A stretch of DNA of 64,000 nucleotides, taken from positions 62,001 to 126,000 of the forward strand of contig NZ_JAPCHW010000002.1 in NCBI RefSeq assembly GCF_026107515.2, given 5' to 3'. A program made the translations under genes and the position numbers. Origin of the DNA: Glutamicibacter sp. MNS18 (GTDB taxonomy: Bacteria; Actinomycetota; Actinomycetes; Actinomycetales; Micrococcaceae). The notes under the pieces were generated by a model, which searched no databases, was not told where the DNA came from, and saw nothing but the letters and a program-made list of their open reading frames with translations. Shown here piece after piece: positions 29,918-39,800 of the stretch; the stretch's first letter is position 1, and every line of letters begins with the position of its first letter.

Positions 29918-30843
29918 GGCCGTACGCTGCGTTCACGTCGGGGCGGGTCGGGCCATTCCTCGCCCAACCCCAGGTCCACCACCGACTCCAGGCCGTCACC
30001 GCCGCGGGGTGCCGCGTCCGGCCCGTACTGGAACCACGCCTCGAAATGGTCGTCGAGCACCCCGTGGGAATCCGGGATGTACAAGGTGAACAGCGGCTGT
30101 TCCTCGAAGTCCAGCCGCGCCAGCGCCGCGACCTGGGGTAGGTCCCCGAACTCCAGCCGTGCCCTGGCCCGACGCCCGATGGATACGTCGGCGGTGCCCT
30201 GGAAGTAGATCGAGGACTTGTACAGCATGCCACGGAAACTGCAGTAGTTCACCGCCGCGACCTTCAACGGCAATGCCGTGGCCGCCGGCCGGTCGATGTC
30301 CACCAGAGCGCCCTTGACCCCGTTGATCTCGTAGGCGCTGGAGATCCTCTCCCGGTCGACCAGGAAGTCCAGGCTGGCCTGGTGCTTGGGCATGCCCCAG
30401 ATGCCCTTGCCGCCCTTGACCGAGATTTCGGTGCTGACCGGAAGGTCGATGACGTACTGGCCCATGTTCAGCCTCTTCTGCAGCAACATCGGCAGCAGCG
30501 CCGGCGCCGGACGGGGGCCGCGGGTCACCGCCAGGGCCAGCGAGAACTCGATATAGGCGCCGATGTCGGTGGCCAGGTAGTTGATCACGGTGACCACCAG
30601 CACCGATTTGCCCCCGGGTAGCCGCAGCGGGTGCAGCTCCGGGCTGGGCAGCAGCTGGGCGGCGGCCCTGGCATCGACCGGGAATGCGGTCATCAACACC
30701 GGGGACGGCTCGGAGTTCACCGGTAGCACGTAGTTGATGCCGTCGACGGTGGCATGTTGCCCGGTCAACCGGCGCTGCCGGGGAGGCAGGGCCGGGGGAA
30801 GCAGGTTCAGCGCGGCGCGCAGCGGGGGTAACAGCAGGCTCAT
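29914..30843 (-). CDS. Acetoacetate-decarboxylase-fold protein
   Basis: 309 residues from ATG 30843, coupled (ATGA) to the alpha/beta hydrolase stop. The ADC-like barrel is supported by YVIDLPVSTEISVKGGKGIWGMPKH (lysine-rich strand at the family's Schiff-base position), SVLVVTVINYLATDIGAYIEF and the C-terminal FEAWFQYGPD. The exact catalytic Lys cannot be assigned by eye. In this superfamily, members outside clostridia decarboxylate or hydrate/aldol-process various keto acids or bind hydrophobic ligands. In this operon it could act on an oxidised lipid product. Confidence 0.78.
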   Translation of the reverse strand: MSLLLPPLRAALNLLPPALPPRQRRLTGQHATVDGINYVLPVNSEPSPVLMTAFPVDARAAAQLLPSPELHPLRLPGGKSVLVVTVINYLATDIGAYIEFSLALAVTRGPRPAPALLPMLLQKRLNMGQYVIDLPVSTEISVKGGKGIWGMPKHQASLDFLVDRERISSAYEINGVKGALVDIDRPAATALPLKVAAVNYCSFRGMLYKSSIYFQGTADVSIGRRARARLEFGDLPQVAALARLDFEEQPLFTLYIPDSHGVLDDHFEAWFQYGPDAAPRGGDGLESVVDLGLGEEWPDPPRRERSVRP

Positions 30844-31859
30844 GATGCCAGCTCCTTGAGGATGAGCGGGTAGGTGTCTTTCCAGGCGTTCTTCCCGAAG
30901 ATCACATCCAGGTGCCCGTAGCCGGGCAGCAGGTGCAATGCGTCGTATCCCGGACGGTGGTGGTCCAGGAACCGGTGGCTGAGCTGCTGGCTGGCCGGCA
31001 GGAAACACCGGTTCTCGGTTCCGGAGAGCAGCACGAAGCGGGCCTCGGTGGCCGGAGGGTGATCCACCAGGTTTCGCGGCAGCTGCTCCAGGGTGCCGGT
31101 GGGCACCAGGTATCCGGTTCTCGCGCAGCGGGCCATCTGCCGGAAGAAGCTGAGCGGGGCGCCGCCGAATTCACCGGCCAGCCAGTCGTGGGTGGCCGTA
31201 TCCAGCTGGGCATGGGACCACAATGCCGGGCGGCCTGCCCCGTAGGTGAAACTCACCAGGCGGCACACCGTGTTGTCGCATTCGCGGTGTGTCAGGCGTA
31301 CCGCGGCGCGTACGGTGCGTGAGAAGTAGCCGTCGGACTTGTAGCCCCAACGCGGGGACAGGGCTGCGGTGTATCCGCCAAGCAGCGGGAGCAGCCGGGT
31401 GATCTTCAGCTGCGAGGCCGGCGGCAGGCGCACATGCAACGACACCGAATTGCTCACGATGGTGCGCACCTGCGGCAGCAGACCGGCCACGGCCGCCATC
31501 GTGAAGGACGTGGATCCCTGGCAGTGGACGAAGGCCACCAGGTCGCTGGCCCCGGTGGCGGCCAGCACGGTTCGCACCGCCGCCGGGTGGTCGAAGACCG
31601 CTGCCTCATCCAGGGTCCAGGGCACCGGCTCCAGGTCGATCGAGGCCCGCCAGTTCAGCATCCACACATCCCAGCCGGCCTCCAGCAACGCGTCCACCAG
31701 GGTGCGCGGCAGCGGGGGACGGAACAGTTCGGCCCGCACCCCGGCCCCGTGCACCAGCAGCACCGGGCCACGTGGTGCCGGACCCGGGCCGGTGACGTGC
31801 ACCAGGTTCAGCGGCAGACCGTCATCGGCGGGAAAGGGGATGATCTCGGTGTCCATCAT
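30840..31859 (-). CDS. Alpha/beta hydrolase with Cys at the nucleophile position
   Basis: 339 residues from ATG 31859 (overlapping ATGA with the phosphoesterase stop). The alpha/beta-hydrolase core shows GPVLLVHGAGVRAELF (oxyanion strand), a nucleophile elbow FVHCQGSTSF in which Cys113 replaces the usual Ser of G-x-S-x-G, and a late His in GYGHLDVIFGKNAW. A Cys nucleophile occurs in dienelactone hydrolases and PHA synthases, and in hydrolases linked to GMC oxidoreductases in actinobacteria. Acyl transfer or thioester-type chemistry is therefore as likely as hydrolysis. Confidence 0.85.
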   Translation of the reverse strand: MMDTEIIPFPADDGLPLNLVHVTGPGPAPRGPVLLVHGAGVRAELFRPPLPRTLVDALLEAGWDVWMLNWRASIDLEPVPWTLDEAAVFDHPAAVRTVLAATGASDLVAFVHCQGSTSFTMAAVAGLLPQVRTIVSNSVSLHVRLPPASQLKITRLLPLLGGYTAALSPRWGYKSDGYFSRTVRAAVRLTHRECDNTVCRLVSFTYGAGRPALWSHAQLDTATHDWLAGEFGGAPLSFFRQMARCARTGYLVPTGTLEQLPRNLVDHPPATEARFVLLSGTENRCFLPASQQLSHRFLDHHRPGYDALHLLPGYGHLDVIFGKNAWKDTYPLILKELAS

Positions 31860-33793
31860 GCCCCCTCCGGTGCCGCGAAGCCCTCGGGGCTGATCACGAC
31901 GGGCGCTTCGAGCAGGTGCATGACCGGCAGCGAAGTGGCCGGAACCGGGCGCACCGAGCCGGGGCTTCCCACCAGCGTGCCAGGCAGTTCCTCCAGCTCC
32001 CAGCGGTGGACGACCTGCTCGGTGAGCAGCGGATAGAGGGTCAGGGTGCCATCCGGGTCCAAGCGAATCCGGATGAAGCCCTTGCCGCCCTCGTAGGCCA
32101 GCCCGGTCATCTTCAGCTTGCCGACCTCGCCGGGGGTGGCGAGCACCAGCTGCGCGGCGAAGACCAGCGAGCCGGCCAGGTAGCCCAGGGTCCAAATGGT
32201 GACGGCCAGCACCAGCGCCTCCACACGATCGGGCAACGGGTGGGTGACGGGTTGGGCCAGCACCAGCAGGAACAGTGCGGCGGAAACGAGCAGCTGCCCG
32301 GCAAGCAACAGCATCGGCTGGGGGTCCCTGGGTGGCGCGGTCGGGGGACCGCGACGTGGCAGGGGTAGCAGCCCGAAGCGCGGCAGCACCCCCAGCAACA
32401 GCATCGGCAGCAGGTAGAAGTACCCCAGCAGCCACAGGGCATCACCGGCGCGTCCGGAACCGATCAGCTCGATCAGCGAATCCCCGGTGAGCACCGAAAG
32501 CACCGTGGTGAGCAGGATGAACAGCGCCAGGTGCACGCTGCCCAGGGCGAACCCGAACCACGGGTTGCGGCGCAGCAACCCGTACCTGCCGGGCAGGGCC
32601 AGCAGCTGCAGGTAGCGTTTCCGGGCCTGCGGGGCGTCGGGGAAACGGGCTCCGGCCAGGCGGTAGCCGATGCGGCCCGCCTCCGGGTGGGGGAGCCGGG
32701 ATTCGGGCGACGGGAGGATGAGCTGCCCGGCCAGCTGGTCGGTAGCCATCAGATAGGCCCCGCCCAACCCGCAGGTGACCAGCTGCTCGGCCCTCGGGTC
32801 ATCGGGACGCGCGCCCGGATGCTGTTCGACGTACCGGCAGTAGTGGTGCTTGTCCCCGCTGAGCCGCAACCGGATCCGCGCCCCGGTCGGCTCGGTACCC
32901 GTCCCGTCGGCGGTGTGGCGCCTGAGCAGGTAGTGGTTCTCGAAGTAGTGCAGCGAGTTGTTCGCCTCGGGATCCGGTGCCGGAGCCCCGGCAGTGGCCG
33001 CCCAGGTGGGGGTGGCGGTGCACACGATCAGCGCGTCACCGGGGCGCAACTGGGAGCTGACCTCGCGCTCGAAGTACTCCAGTTGCGGCCGGTCGATGTA
33101 GCTGCCCAGTTCGCTGTCCAACCCGATCAGCCACCAGCTGTTGGCGCGCATCGGGCCGAAGCGGGCCAGCCGCGCGGCAAAGTAGCCGCGGGACTGCCAG
33201 GTCTGCCAATGTCCGATGTTGGCGTTCTGGCCGAAGACACGCAGGAAGGAACCCAACCCGTCGTACCAGTCGTGGTTGCCCGGCAACGCCAGGAGCCGGG
33301 CCCCGGTCGGCGGGTCGCTCCCGCACGCGGCCCGGTAGGGGCCGATCAGCCGGTCCTCGTAGGCCCGGCTGGAGGCGCTGGGATACACCTGGTCCCCGCC
33401 CATGACCAGCAGGCTGCCCCGTGGCAACGGTTGCGGCAGGACGGTGGCCGGCTGTCCCGGGCCCCGCACGGCCAGCCGGGGTTGGGCCAGCAGCGAGGCA
33501 ATGGTGTAGGTTGCATCGAAACCGTCACCCAAATCCGCCACGTAGTCGATCCAGCGGGACTGCGGTTCCTCTCCGGCCAGGTCCAGCAGCCCTTGCGGCA
33601 GGGCGGCCTGGGTCTCGCGGTTATCCAGGTAGCCGGCGATGGTATGGGCTGCCAGGGCCTGCAGTCCGGTACGGATCAGCTGCGGCGGGGACAGCCACCG
33701 CACCGCCGGTTGGGGTTTAAAACCCAGCCGCCGCTCATGGTGCGCGAGTTGTTCAAGCAGCAGACCGGGTTCGGCACCCGCGGCCCGGCTCAT
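31856..33793 (-). CDS. Membrane-anchored metallophosphoesterase
   Basis: 645 residues. The calcineurin-like metal site is present: DLGDGFD (87-93), GGDQVY (132-137), GNHDWYDG (172-179) and SGDKHHY (312-318). From about 405 to 550 there are four hydrophobic helices (for example FALGSVHLALFILLTTVL and YFYLLPMLLLGVL), followed by a soluble C-terminal tail of about 90 residues. I see no N-terminal signal, so the catalytic half is probably cytosolic. The substrate may be a phospholipid or phosphorylated sterol-like compound; this is inference from the operon. Confidence 0.85.
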   Translation of the reverse strand: MSRAAGAEPGLLLEQLAHHERRLGFKPQPAVRWLSPPQLIRTGLQALAAHTIAGYLDNRETQAALPQGLLDLAGEEPQSRWIDYVADLGDGFDATYTIASLLAQPRLAVRGPGQPATVLPQPLPRGSLLVMGGDQVYPSASSRAYEDRLIGPYRAACGSDPPTGARLLALPGNHDWYDGLGSFLRVFGQNANIGHWQTWQSRGYFAARLARFGPMRANSWWLIGLDSELGSYIDRPQLEYFEREVSSQLRPGDALIVCTATPTWAATAGAPAPDPEANNSLHYFENHYLLRRHTADGTGTEPTGARIRLRLSGDKHHYCRYVEQHPGARPDDPRAEQLVTCGLGGAYLMATDQLAGQLILPSPESRLPHPEAGRIGYRLAGARFPDAPQARKRYLQLLALPGRYGLLRRNPWFGFALGSVHLALFILLTTVLSVLTGDSLIELIGSGRAGDALWLLGYFYLLPMLLLGVLPRFGLLPLPRRGPPTAPPRDPQPMLLLAGQLLVSAALFLLVLAQPVTHPLPDRVEALVLAVTIWTLGYLAGSLVFAAQLVLATPGEVGKLKMTGLAYEGGKGFIRIRLDPDGTLTLYPLLTEQVVHRWELEELPGTLVGSPGSVRPVPATSLPVMHLLEAPVVISPEGFAAPEGA

Positions 33794-36333
33794 GGCTCCA
33801 CCTTCGCGAGGCCAGGCCGCAGGTAGCTGCGGTAGAGCGAGCCGAGGAACAGCCTGCCGAAGTCGGCCAATGATGCGGCCGATCGGGGGCCGGTGGTTCT
33901 GAATGTGGTCAGCTGGTGGGCGAAGTCCAACGGCCGGATCCGCAGTACCCCGGCACCCAGCACGCGGGCATCGTCCGCGGGCAACAACCCGGTGCCGGGA
34001 CCGGCCATCTGCTGCAGCGGGGTGATGAAACCGTCAAGGACCTGCACATACAAGGTGGTGGTGTCCGCCCAGGGATCCAGTCCGGGGTCGTTGTGGATGT
34101 CCTTGTAGCCCACCAGGGTCAGCTCCCGACCTCCGGGACTGGTCAGCTGCAGGCGGTAGAGCATCAACCGGCGCCGGGCGCTGACCGGGACAAACAGGTT
34201 GAACCAGCCACGTTCGACCTCGACGCGCCCACCGAGCTGGTCGGCATCCACGAAGCCGCTGGCCGTACCCGGATGCGCGGGATCGGACAGGAACCGCTCC
34301 AGCGGACCGGTATCGATAACCAGCTCGAACATCATCCGCTGATCACGCAACCGTGCCACCTGCACGGCCCGTACCGGATCACCTACCCCGAGGGTGAAAT
34401 ACCCCTTCATCTGCTCGGTGAAGGCCACGGTCCGTGGCGAGTCCGAGACTGCCGGGCGCGCCCCGGTAGGTTCGCGGTGCCCGGGGAACCCACGGCGCTC
34501 GGACAGGCTCGAGGCGGTGGCCTCGGTGGCCTCGGTTGCCGGCGACGGCCCCGGATCCAATTTGGGGTCGAGGTCAACGTCGGGGTCGGGGCCGGGATGC
34601 GGGCTAGGGTGTACCCGGGACGCATCGGAGTCCCAGCACTCAAGCATCCGATCACAGGCCCGGTCCGAGAGCGCCGCGATGGTCAATGCCGGATTGGCCC
34701 CCACCGGTCCTGGCATCGCCGCCCCGTCCACCACATACAATCCGGGTAGCCCGAACACCTGGTTGAACGGATCGCACACCCCCTGGTCTGATGTGGCACC
34801 GATCGGGGCGCCTCCCAGCGGATGCACGGTGATCACGCGCTTGGCCCACCACAGCGGGTTGTCCTGGAAATCGGCACCGAGCTGCCCGGCCAACCCCGTC
34901 ATCGCCTCACGCACCCGGTTGAAGTAGTCCTCGGAACTGGCCACGGTCCAGTCGACGGCCAGCCGTCCCCGGCGCAGGAACATCCTCCCATCGGGCACAT
35001 CGCGCCCCATGCCCAGCAGCGGCAGGGAGGTATCCGAGAACACCCCCGGCCCCAACGCCGCGGCCAGGTCCGCGGAAATATTGCTGCGGTGCCCCATGAA
35101 CAGCCTGTTGCCGATCAGCCGTGCCGAGAGCCGGGCGACACGCGGCAGCGCGGAGCGAACCTGGCTCGCCTCCATCAGCCAGTTGACGAACCCGGGATAG
35201 CCGGCATCCTGCAGGTAGAACCCGCGCCCGGCACCCGGTGTCCCGTCCGCCGTATCGGCGCCACGGATAGTCGTGGTGATCACCGGGCCGTGCCCGGCGT
35301 CCAGTGACCGCGGGACGCGCTCGCCGTGCCGGTTCTCGGTGGCGTTCAACGCCAGTCCGAGCAGGTCCCCGTTGCCGCAGAACCCGGTGCCGAGCCTCGG
35401 GCTGATTCCCGGCAGGCTGGCCCGGTTGCGCAGCAGCAGCCAACTGGTCGCGAAGCTCCCGGCCGCCAGGACCAGCTTCCGGCAGCGGATCAGGTGTTCG
35501 GGTAGCGCAGCGGTGGGCTGTGGCTGCTGCGGGTCGTGCACCACATACCGCACCAGCCACCGCCCATCGGACTCGGGTTTGAAACCCCGGACCTCGTGCA
35601 GCGTGCGCAATTCGGCACGGCCGGTGGCCGTCGCGGCGGAGAGGTAGGTATGGTCCAGGGTGTTCTTCGCCCCCGTGTTGCACCCCAGGTCGCATTCGCC
35701 GCACAGGGTGCAGGTCTGCCGGATGGCGCCGTGCAGGTTCGGGTAGGGCCCCGGTGCCAGTTCGCGGCCGGCCGCCGGGACGCTGTGCGCATCGGCGGCG
35801 AAGCTCACCGCCAGCGGGGGACGGAACGGCCGGTGGCCGGCGCTTCGGGCCGCGGCCTCGAAGGCCCGCGTCTTGGCGGTGTCCTGGTAGGGGTAGGGGC
35901 TGGTGCCGATCATCCGTTCCACCCGGGCGTAGTGCGGCTCCAGGTCGGCCCGGCTGAAGGCCCAGTTCTCGTAGCCGCCGCCGGGCAACGGGGAATCGTG
36001 CACGAACCAGTGCTCGTCCTTGCGCAACAGCACATTGGCGTAGATCAGCGAGCCACCGCCGAGCCCCGCGGAGACCAGGCCTTCCAAGCCGCGCATGGTC
36101 CAGGCATCGAACAACCCGTACAGCCCTTCGCTGGGGTCCCAGAAAGCCCGGGAGAGCTGCGCCGGGGTGCGGGCAAAGGAACCCGGCGGGTAGGGGCGGC
36201 CGCGCTCCAGCAACACCACCTGCTTGCCGGCATCGGCCAACCGGTAGGCGGCCACCGAACCGCCGAACCCGGAACCGACCACCAGCACATCGGTGTCCTC
36301 GGTCGATGCTTCCCCTGCCCGGGATCCTGCCAT
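33790..36333 (-). CDS. GMC-type FAD oxidoreductase (cholesterol-oxidase-like) with C-terminal extension
   Basis: About 847 residues from ATG 36333; a GTG at 36399 is in frame but lies next to the -10 TAAACT and would fall before the predicted transcript start. FAD site GSGFGG (20-25) and VVLLERG; GLGGGSLIYANVLL; a Cys cluster CTLCGECDLGC near 215, common in this bacterial subgroup; GMC C-terminal domain with VHPLGGAPIG and VVDGAAMPGPVGANPALTIAAL. A Pro/Asp linker (about 570-610) leads to an extension of about 230 residues (FTEQMKGYFTLGVGD) also known in cholesterol-oxidase-like proteins. It should oxidise an alcohol on a sterol-like or lipid substrate. First gene of the seven-gene operon. Confidence 0.88.
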   Translation of the reverse strand: MAGSRAGEASTEDTDVLVVGSGFGGSVAAYRLADAGKQVVLLERGRPYPPGSFARTPAQLSRAFWDPSEGLYGLFDAWTMRGLEGLVSAGLGGGSLIYANVLLRKDEHWFVHDSPLPGGGYENWAFSRADLEPHYARVERMIGTSPYPYQDTAKTRAFEAAARSAGHRPFRPPLAVSFAADAHSVPAAGRELAPGPYPNLHGAIRQTCTLCGECDLGCNTGAKNTLDHTYLSAATATGRAELRTLHEVRGFKPESDGRWLVRYVVHDPQQPQPTAALPEHLIRCRKLVLAAGSFATSWLLLRNRASLPGISPRLGTGFCGNGDLLGLALNATENRHGERVPRSLDAGHGPVITTTIRGADTADGTPGAGRGFYLQDAGYPGFVNWLMEASQVRSALPRVARLSARLIGNRLFMGHRSNISADLAAALGPGVFSDTSLPLLGMGRDVPDGRMFLRRGRLAVDWTVASSEDYFNRVREAMTGLAGQLGADFQDNPLWWAKRVITVHPLGGAPIGATSDQGVCDPFNQVFGLPGLYVVDGAAMPGPVGANPALTIAALSDRACDRMLECWDSDASRVHPSPHPGPDPDVDLDPKLDPGPSPATEATEATASSLSERRGFPGHREPTGARPAVSDSPRTVAFTEQMKGYFTLGVGDPVRAVQVARLRDQRMMFELVIDTGPLERFLSDPAHPGTASGFVDADQLGGRVEVERGWFNLFVPVSARRRLMLYRLQLTSPGGRELTLVGYKDIHNDPGLDPWADTTTLYVQVLDGFITPLQQMAGPGTGLLPADDARVLGAGVLRIRPLDFAHQLTTFRTTGPRSAASLADFGRLFLGSLYRSYLRPGLAKVEP

Positions 36334-36399
36334 GTACCCCACCCCCGGATGGTCCTGGCTACCAGCGGGCACACCTGTCGCGGCGCCCGAGGTAGGCAC

Positions 36400-36405
36400 A
36401 GTTTA
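36400..36405 (-). promoter_or_regulatory. -10 element of the GMC operon promoter
   Basis: TAAACT on the minus strand, about 65 nt upstream of the preferred ATG 36333. A transcript starting 6-7 nt downstream would exclude the GTG at 36399, which is why the shorter start is preferred. Confidence 0.4.
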
Positions 36406-36488
36406 CCCACCGGAGCCCGGTGGGGGAAGGAAAAATGCCCGGTGCAGGGGTCTGCGCCCGGGCAAAGCCAAATGTCGGTGTCCGCGGG

Positions 36489-36494
36489 TAGTCT
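36489..36494 (+). promoter_or_regulatory. -10 element for a leaderless transcript at 36501
   Basis: TAGTCT followed by exactly 6 nt (CGGGTC) and ATG 36501, with no Shine-Dalgarno sequence. Confidence 0.55.
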
Positions 36495-36500
36495 CGGGTC

Positions 36501-36989
36501 ATGCGAAATCTCCTACACATCACCCGTGACCTGCAGCTGGGGCAGGGCCGCGCCTGGTATGAAACCGACGAACTCAATCTCCTGCTGGCCGCCCATGAAC
36601 CGGTCCGCGAGCTGTACTGGTGGGCCGGGAACGAGCCGCCGTGGACGCACCTTGAATCGATCGAACAGCTTGCCGATGTGCTGGCCCTTGCCTCCGGGCC
36701 GGGGCAGATGTACCAGATCGAGGACGACGCCCCGGTGACCTGCTACGCCCAGGGTCAGCGCCTGAACGACGGGAACCTCAGCCTGGAGCTGGCGATCATC
36801 GCCGAGGGGCGGTCCTACAACATGCGTCTGGGCCGCGGAGTCCGGGCCGACAGGCTCTCCAGCGCCCCGGACCAGGATGTCATCGGCGACCAGTCGCTGA
36901 CCACGGCCGAGGTCTACGAGCTGCTGGCCGGTTGGGCCTCGGGGCACGGACTACCCCCGGGATACGGCGGAAGCATCCACGTCTACTAG
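36501..36989 (+). CDS. Conserved-looking hypothetical protein
   Basis: 162-residue soluble, acidic protein (MRNLLHITRDLQLGQGRAWYETDELN). Trp-rich segment LYWWAGNEPPW near 40, then GPGQMYQIEDDAPVTCYAQG. No signal peptide, membrane helix or recognisable catalytic motif. It is divergent from the GMC operon (168 bp between starts), and the start fits a leaderless mRNA. I do not recognise the family; codon use matches its neighbours, so I regard it as a real gene. Confidence 0.75.
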   Translation: MRNLLHITRDLQLGQGRAWYETDELNLLLAAHEPVRELYWWAGNEPPWTHLESIEQLADVLALASGPGQMYQIEDDAPVTCYAQGQRLNDGNLSLELAIIAEGRSYNMRLGRGVRADRLSSAPDQDVIGDQSLTTAEVYELLAGWASGHGLPPGYGGSIHVY

Positions 36990-37218
36990 CAGCGCCGGGC
37001 ACGGAACTCCGAGGCGCAAGACCAGCACCGTGGGCCGTGCGGTTCCGCCGCTGTCCGGCTGGATAGGGGAAGTCCCGCGGCGTAGCCAAACTCATGGCCC
37101 GTCAATTCGCCGTGCCGCGTACCGGTGGCGGATAATGAAGTGGTCCGGCAAAGCTACACTTAAGGTTTCGCGGGGACTTTGCCGGTCCACCGAGGACGAG
37201 TATGTGAAGGGGATGTAA

Positions 37219-39186
37219 GTGTCTTTATTGAAGGCCATCAAGAAGCCTGCCGATTTGCGGGCGCTGACCCTGGAACAACTTGAGGAACTTGCCGCCGAGA
37301 TCCGCGGCTTCCTGATCGACAACGTGGCACGGACCGGCGGCCACCTCGGACCCAACCTGGGCGTGGTGGAACTGACCCTGGGCATCCACCGGGTGTTCGA
37401 CTCGCCGACCGATTCCATCGTTTTCGACACCGGCCACCAGTCCTATGTGCACAAGCTGCTCACCGGGCGCCAGGACTTTTCCACGCTGCGCCAGCAGGGC
37501 GGCCTGTCCGGCTACCCGGACCGTGCCGAATCCGAACACGACATCGTCGAATCCTCCCACGCCTCCTCCTCGCTGTCCTGGATCGACGGGATCTCCCGCG
37601 CCTATGCGCTGAACGGGCAAGACGAACGCTATGCGGTGGCCCTGGTCGGCGACGGCGCCCTGACCGGCGGGATGGCCTGGGAAGCAGTCAACAACATCGC
37701 CGCGGACAAGGACCGCAAGGCCGTGATCGTCGTTAATGACAACGGCCGCTCCTACGCACCGACCATCGGCGGGCTGGCCAACCAGCTCTCCGGATTGCGC
37801 CAGCAACTGGACAAGGTGCGCACCCATCCGGCCTACGAAACCGCCATGGACAAGCTCAAGGGCAAGCTCAAGGACTCGGGGCCGATGGGCAAGTTCACCT
37901 ACAAGTCCCTGCATGCCACCAAGAAGGGCATCAAGGACTGGTGGGCGCCGCAGGGGCTGTTCGAGGACCTGGGGCTGAAGTACATCGGCCCGATCGACGG
38001 GCACAACCAGGCGGCCGTTGAGGAGGCCCTGCTCCAGGCCCGGCAGTTCGCCGGCCCGGTGCTGGTGCACGCGCTGACCGAAAAGGGCCACGGTTACGCC
38101 CCGGCGGTCAGCGACGAGGCCGACCAGTTCCACGCGGTGGGGGTGATCGACCCGCAGACCGGTGTGCCGGTGGCCACCAGCGGGGCGCAGTCCTGGACCA
38201 ACGTGTTCGGCGAGGAAATCGCCCGTATCGCCGCCGAACGCCCGGATATCGTGGCGATTACCGGGGCGATGCTGCAGCCGGTGGGATTGAAGAAAATGGC
38301 CGACGCCTTCCCCTCGCGTGTCATCGACGTGGGCATCGCCGAACAGCATGCCATGACCACCGCCGCCGGTCTGGCCTTCGGCGGTCTGCACCCGGTGGTT
38401 TGCGTCTACGCCACCTTCCTGAACCGCGCCTTCGACCAGCTGCTGATGGATGTGGCCCTGCACAAGGCCGGAGTGACCATCGTGCTGGATCGTGCCGGAG
38501 TCACCGGGCCGGACGGGCCGAGCCACCACGGTATGTGGGATATGGCGTTGACCCAGATCATCCCGAACCTGCATCTGGCCGCACCGCGTGACGCCACCCG
38601 GCTGCGCGAGGAACTGCGTGAGGCCCTGGCGATCGAGGATGCTCCCAGCGTGGTGCGCTTCTCCAAGGGCACGGTCGGCCCGGAAATCGAGGCAGTTGAC
38701 CGGTTGCCCGGCGGGATCGACGTCCTGGCCCGGATGGGGGACCGGTCCGCCCCGGATGTGCTGATCGTCTCGATCGGGGCGATGAGCGAACTGTCACTGG
38801 ATGTCGCCGAACGGCTGGACAGCCAGGGGGTCTCGGTCACCGTCATCGACCCGCGCTGGGTCCTGCCCATCCCGCAGGCCGTGGTGTCCCTGGCCGCGCG
38901 GCACCGCATCGTGGTCTGTATCGAGGATGGGGTGCGCGCCGGCGGCATCGGCTCGCGGCTGCGCACCGAAATGCGTGCCGCCGGGGTGGATACGGCACTG
39001 AACGAGGTGGGCCTTCCCACCGAGTTCCTGGCCCATGGAACCCGCGCCGAGGTGCTTGAACGCGTCGGACTCACCGCCCAGCAGGTCGCCCAGGACACCC
39101 TGGCCCAGGTGCTGGGGACCAAGGTCCCCTTCGCCCGCCCATTGCCGGGCCAGGACCTGCCCACCGGACAGATCCCCAAGCTGTGA
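37219..39186 (+). CDS. dxs: 1-deoxy-D-xylulose-5-phosphate synthase
   Basis: 655 residues; GTG 37219 follows GAAGGGGATGTAA. A thiamine-diphosphate enzyme joining pyruvate and glyceraldehyde 3-phosphate, the entry step of the MEP isoprenoid pathway (menaquinone, carotenoids, undecaprenol). [20 protein letters not shown], the ThDP/Mg motif [17 protein letters not shown] (around 145-160), the Pyr domain [15 protein letters not shown] and the transketolase C-terminal domain are complete. TACACT near 37155 may be the -10. Its stop overlaps the start of the DUF402 gene. Confidence 0.97.
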   Translation: MSLLKAIKKPADLRALTLEQLEELAAEIRGFLIDNVARTGGHLGPNLGVVELTLGIHRVFDSPTDSIVFDTGHQSYVHKLLTGRQDFSTLRQQGGLSGYPDRAESEHDIVESSHASSSLSWIDGISRAYALNGQDERYAVALVGDGALTGGMAWEAVNNIAADKDRKAVIVVNDNGRSYAPTIGGLANQLSGLRQQLDKVRTHPAYETAMDKLKGKLKDSGPMGKFTYKSLHATKKGIKDWWAPQGLFEDLGLKYIGPIDGHNQAAVEEALLQARQFAGPVLVHALTEKGHGYAPAVSDEADQFHAVGVIDPQTGVPVATSGAQSWTNVFGEEIARIAAERPDIVAITGAMLQPVGLKKMADAFPSRVIDVGIAEQHAMTTAAGLAFGGLHPVVCVYATFLNRAFDQLLMDVALHKAGVTIVLDRAGVTGPDGPSHHGMWDMALTQIIPNLHLAAPRDATRLREELREALAIEDAPSVVRFSKGTVGPEIEAVDRLPGGIDVLARMGDRSAPDVLIVSIGAMSELSLDVAERLDSQGVSVTVIDPRWVLPIPQAVVSLAARHRIVVCIEDGVRAGGIGSRLRTEMRAAGVDTALNEVGLPTEFLAHGTRAEVLERVGLTAQQVAQDTLAQVLGTKVPFARPLPGQDLPTGQIPKL

Positions 39187-39773
39187 GCGCCAACGCCTGC
39201 CCCGACGGGTTGCCACGGCACCCGTCCACCTCTGTCCCCGGCGAGCTGGTCGTCGCCCGGGCCTGGAAGTACAACGGCGCCCCGCACTGGGTGGTTCCCG
39301 GGTACCTGCTCGGTTCCGACGAGCACGGCTACTGGATCCACCAGCCCGAGGGCTCGCTGGTCTCCCGGCCCGGACGGGCCCACCTGGCCGACTGCGCCGC
39401 CCTGTGCCTGGTTCCCCGTGAAGGATCCTGGTTGGGGACCTTCTACGCAAGCGACGCCGTGGACATGGACCTGTATCTGGACGTGTCCACCAGGATCGGC
39501 TGGCAGCCGCTTCCCACCGGCGGCTGGGAGGTCAACTCCATCGACATGGACCTGGACGTCATCCGCTCGGGGTCCCGCGGGCTGTACCTGGACGACGAGG
39601 ACGAGTTCATCGACCATGCGCGCCAGATGCGCTACCCCCAGGAGCTCCAATCTTCGATGCGTACGGCCGCCGATGAGCTCCTGGCCCGTGTGCACACCAA
39701 CGAGCCGCCCTTCAACCAGGACTTTCGACGGCAGTGGCTCGACAGGGCCAGCAAGCTGTCGACCCAACGCTGA
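39183..39773 (+). CDS. DUF402 family protein
   Basis: 196 residues from GTG 39183, which overlaps the dxs stop (GTGA), so the gene is translationally coupled to dxs. The signature of DUF402/YgaC-type beta-barrels is present: [17 protein letters not shown] followed by [15 protein letters not shown]. Characterised relatives are nucleoside di/triphosphatases or ribonuclease-linked domains using these Asp/Glu residues with a metal. The substrate here is unknown. Confidence 0.85.
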   Translation: MSANACPDGLPRHPSTSVPGELVVARAWKYNGAPHWVVPGYLLGSDEHGYWIHQPEGSLVSRPGRAHLADCAALCLVPREGSWLGTFYASDAVDMDLYLDVSTRIGWQPLPTGGWEVNSIDMDLDVIRSGSRGLYLDDEDEFIDHARQMRYPQELQSSMRTAADELLARVHTNEPPFNQDFRRQWLDRASKLSTQR

Positions 39774-39800
39774 ATTCCACGACCCGCAAAGGACCCAAAC

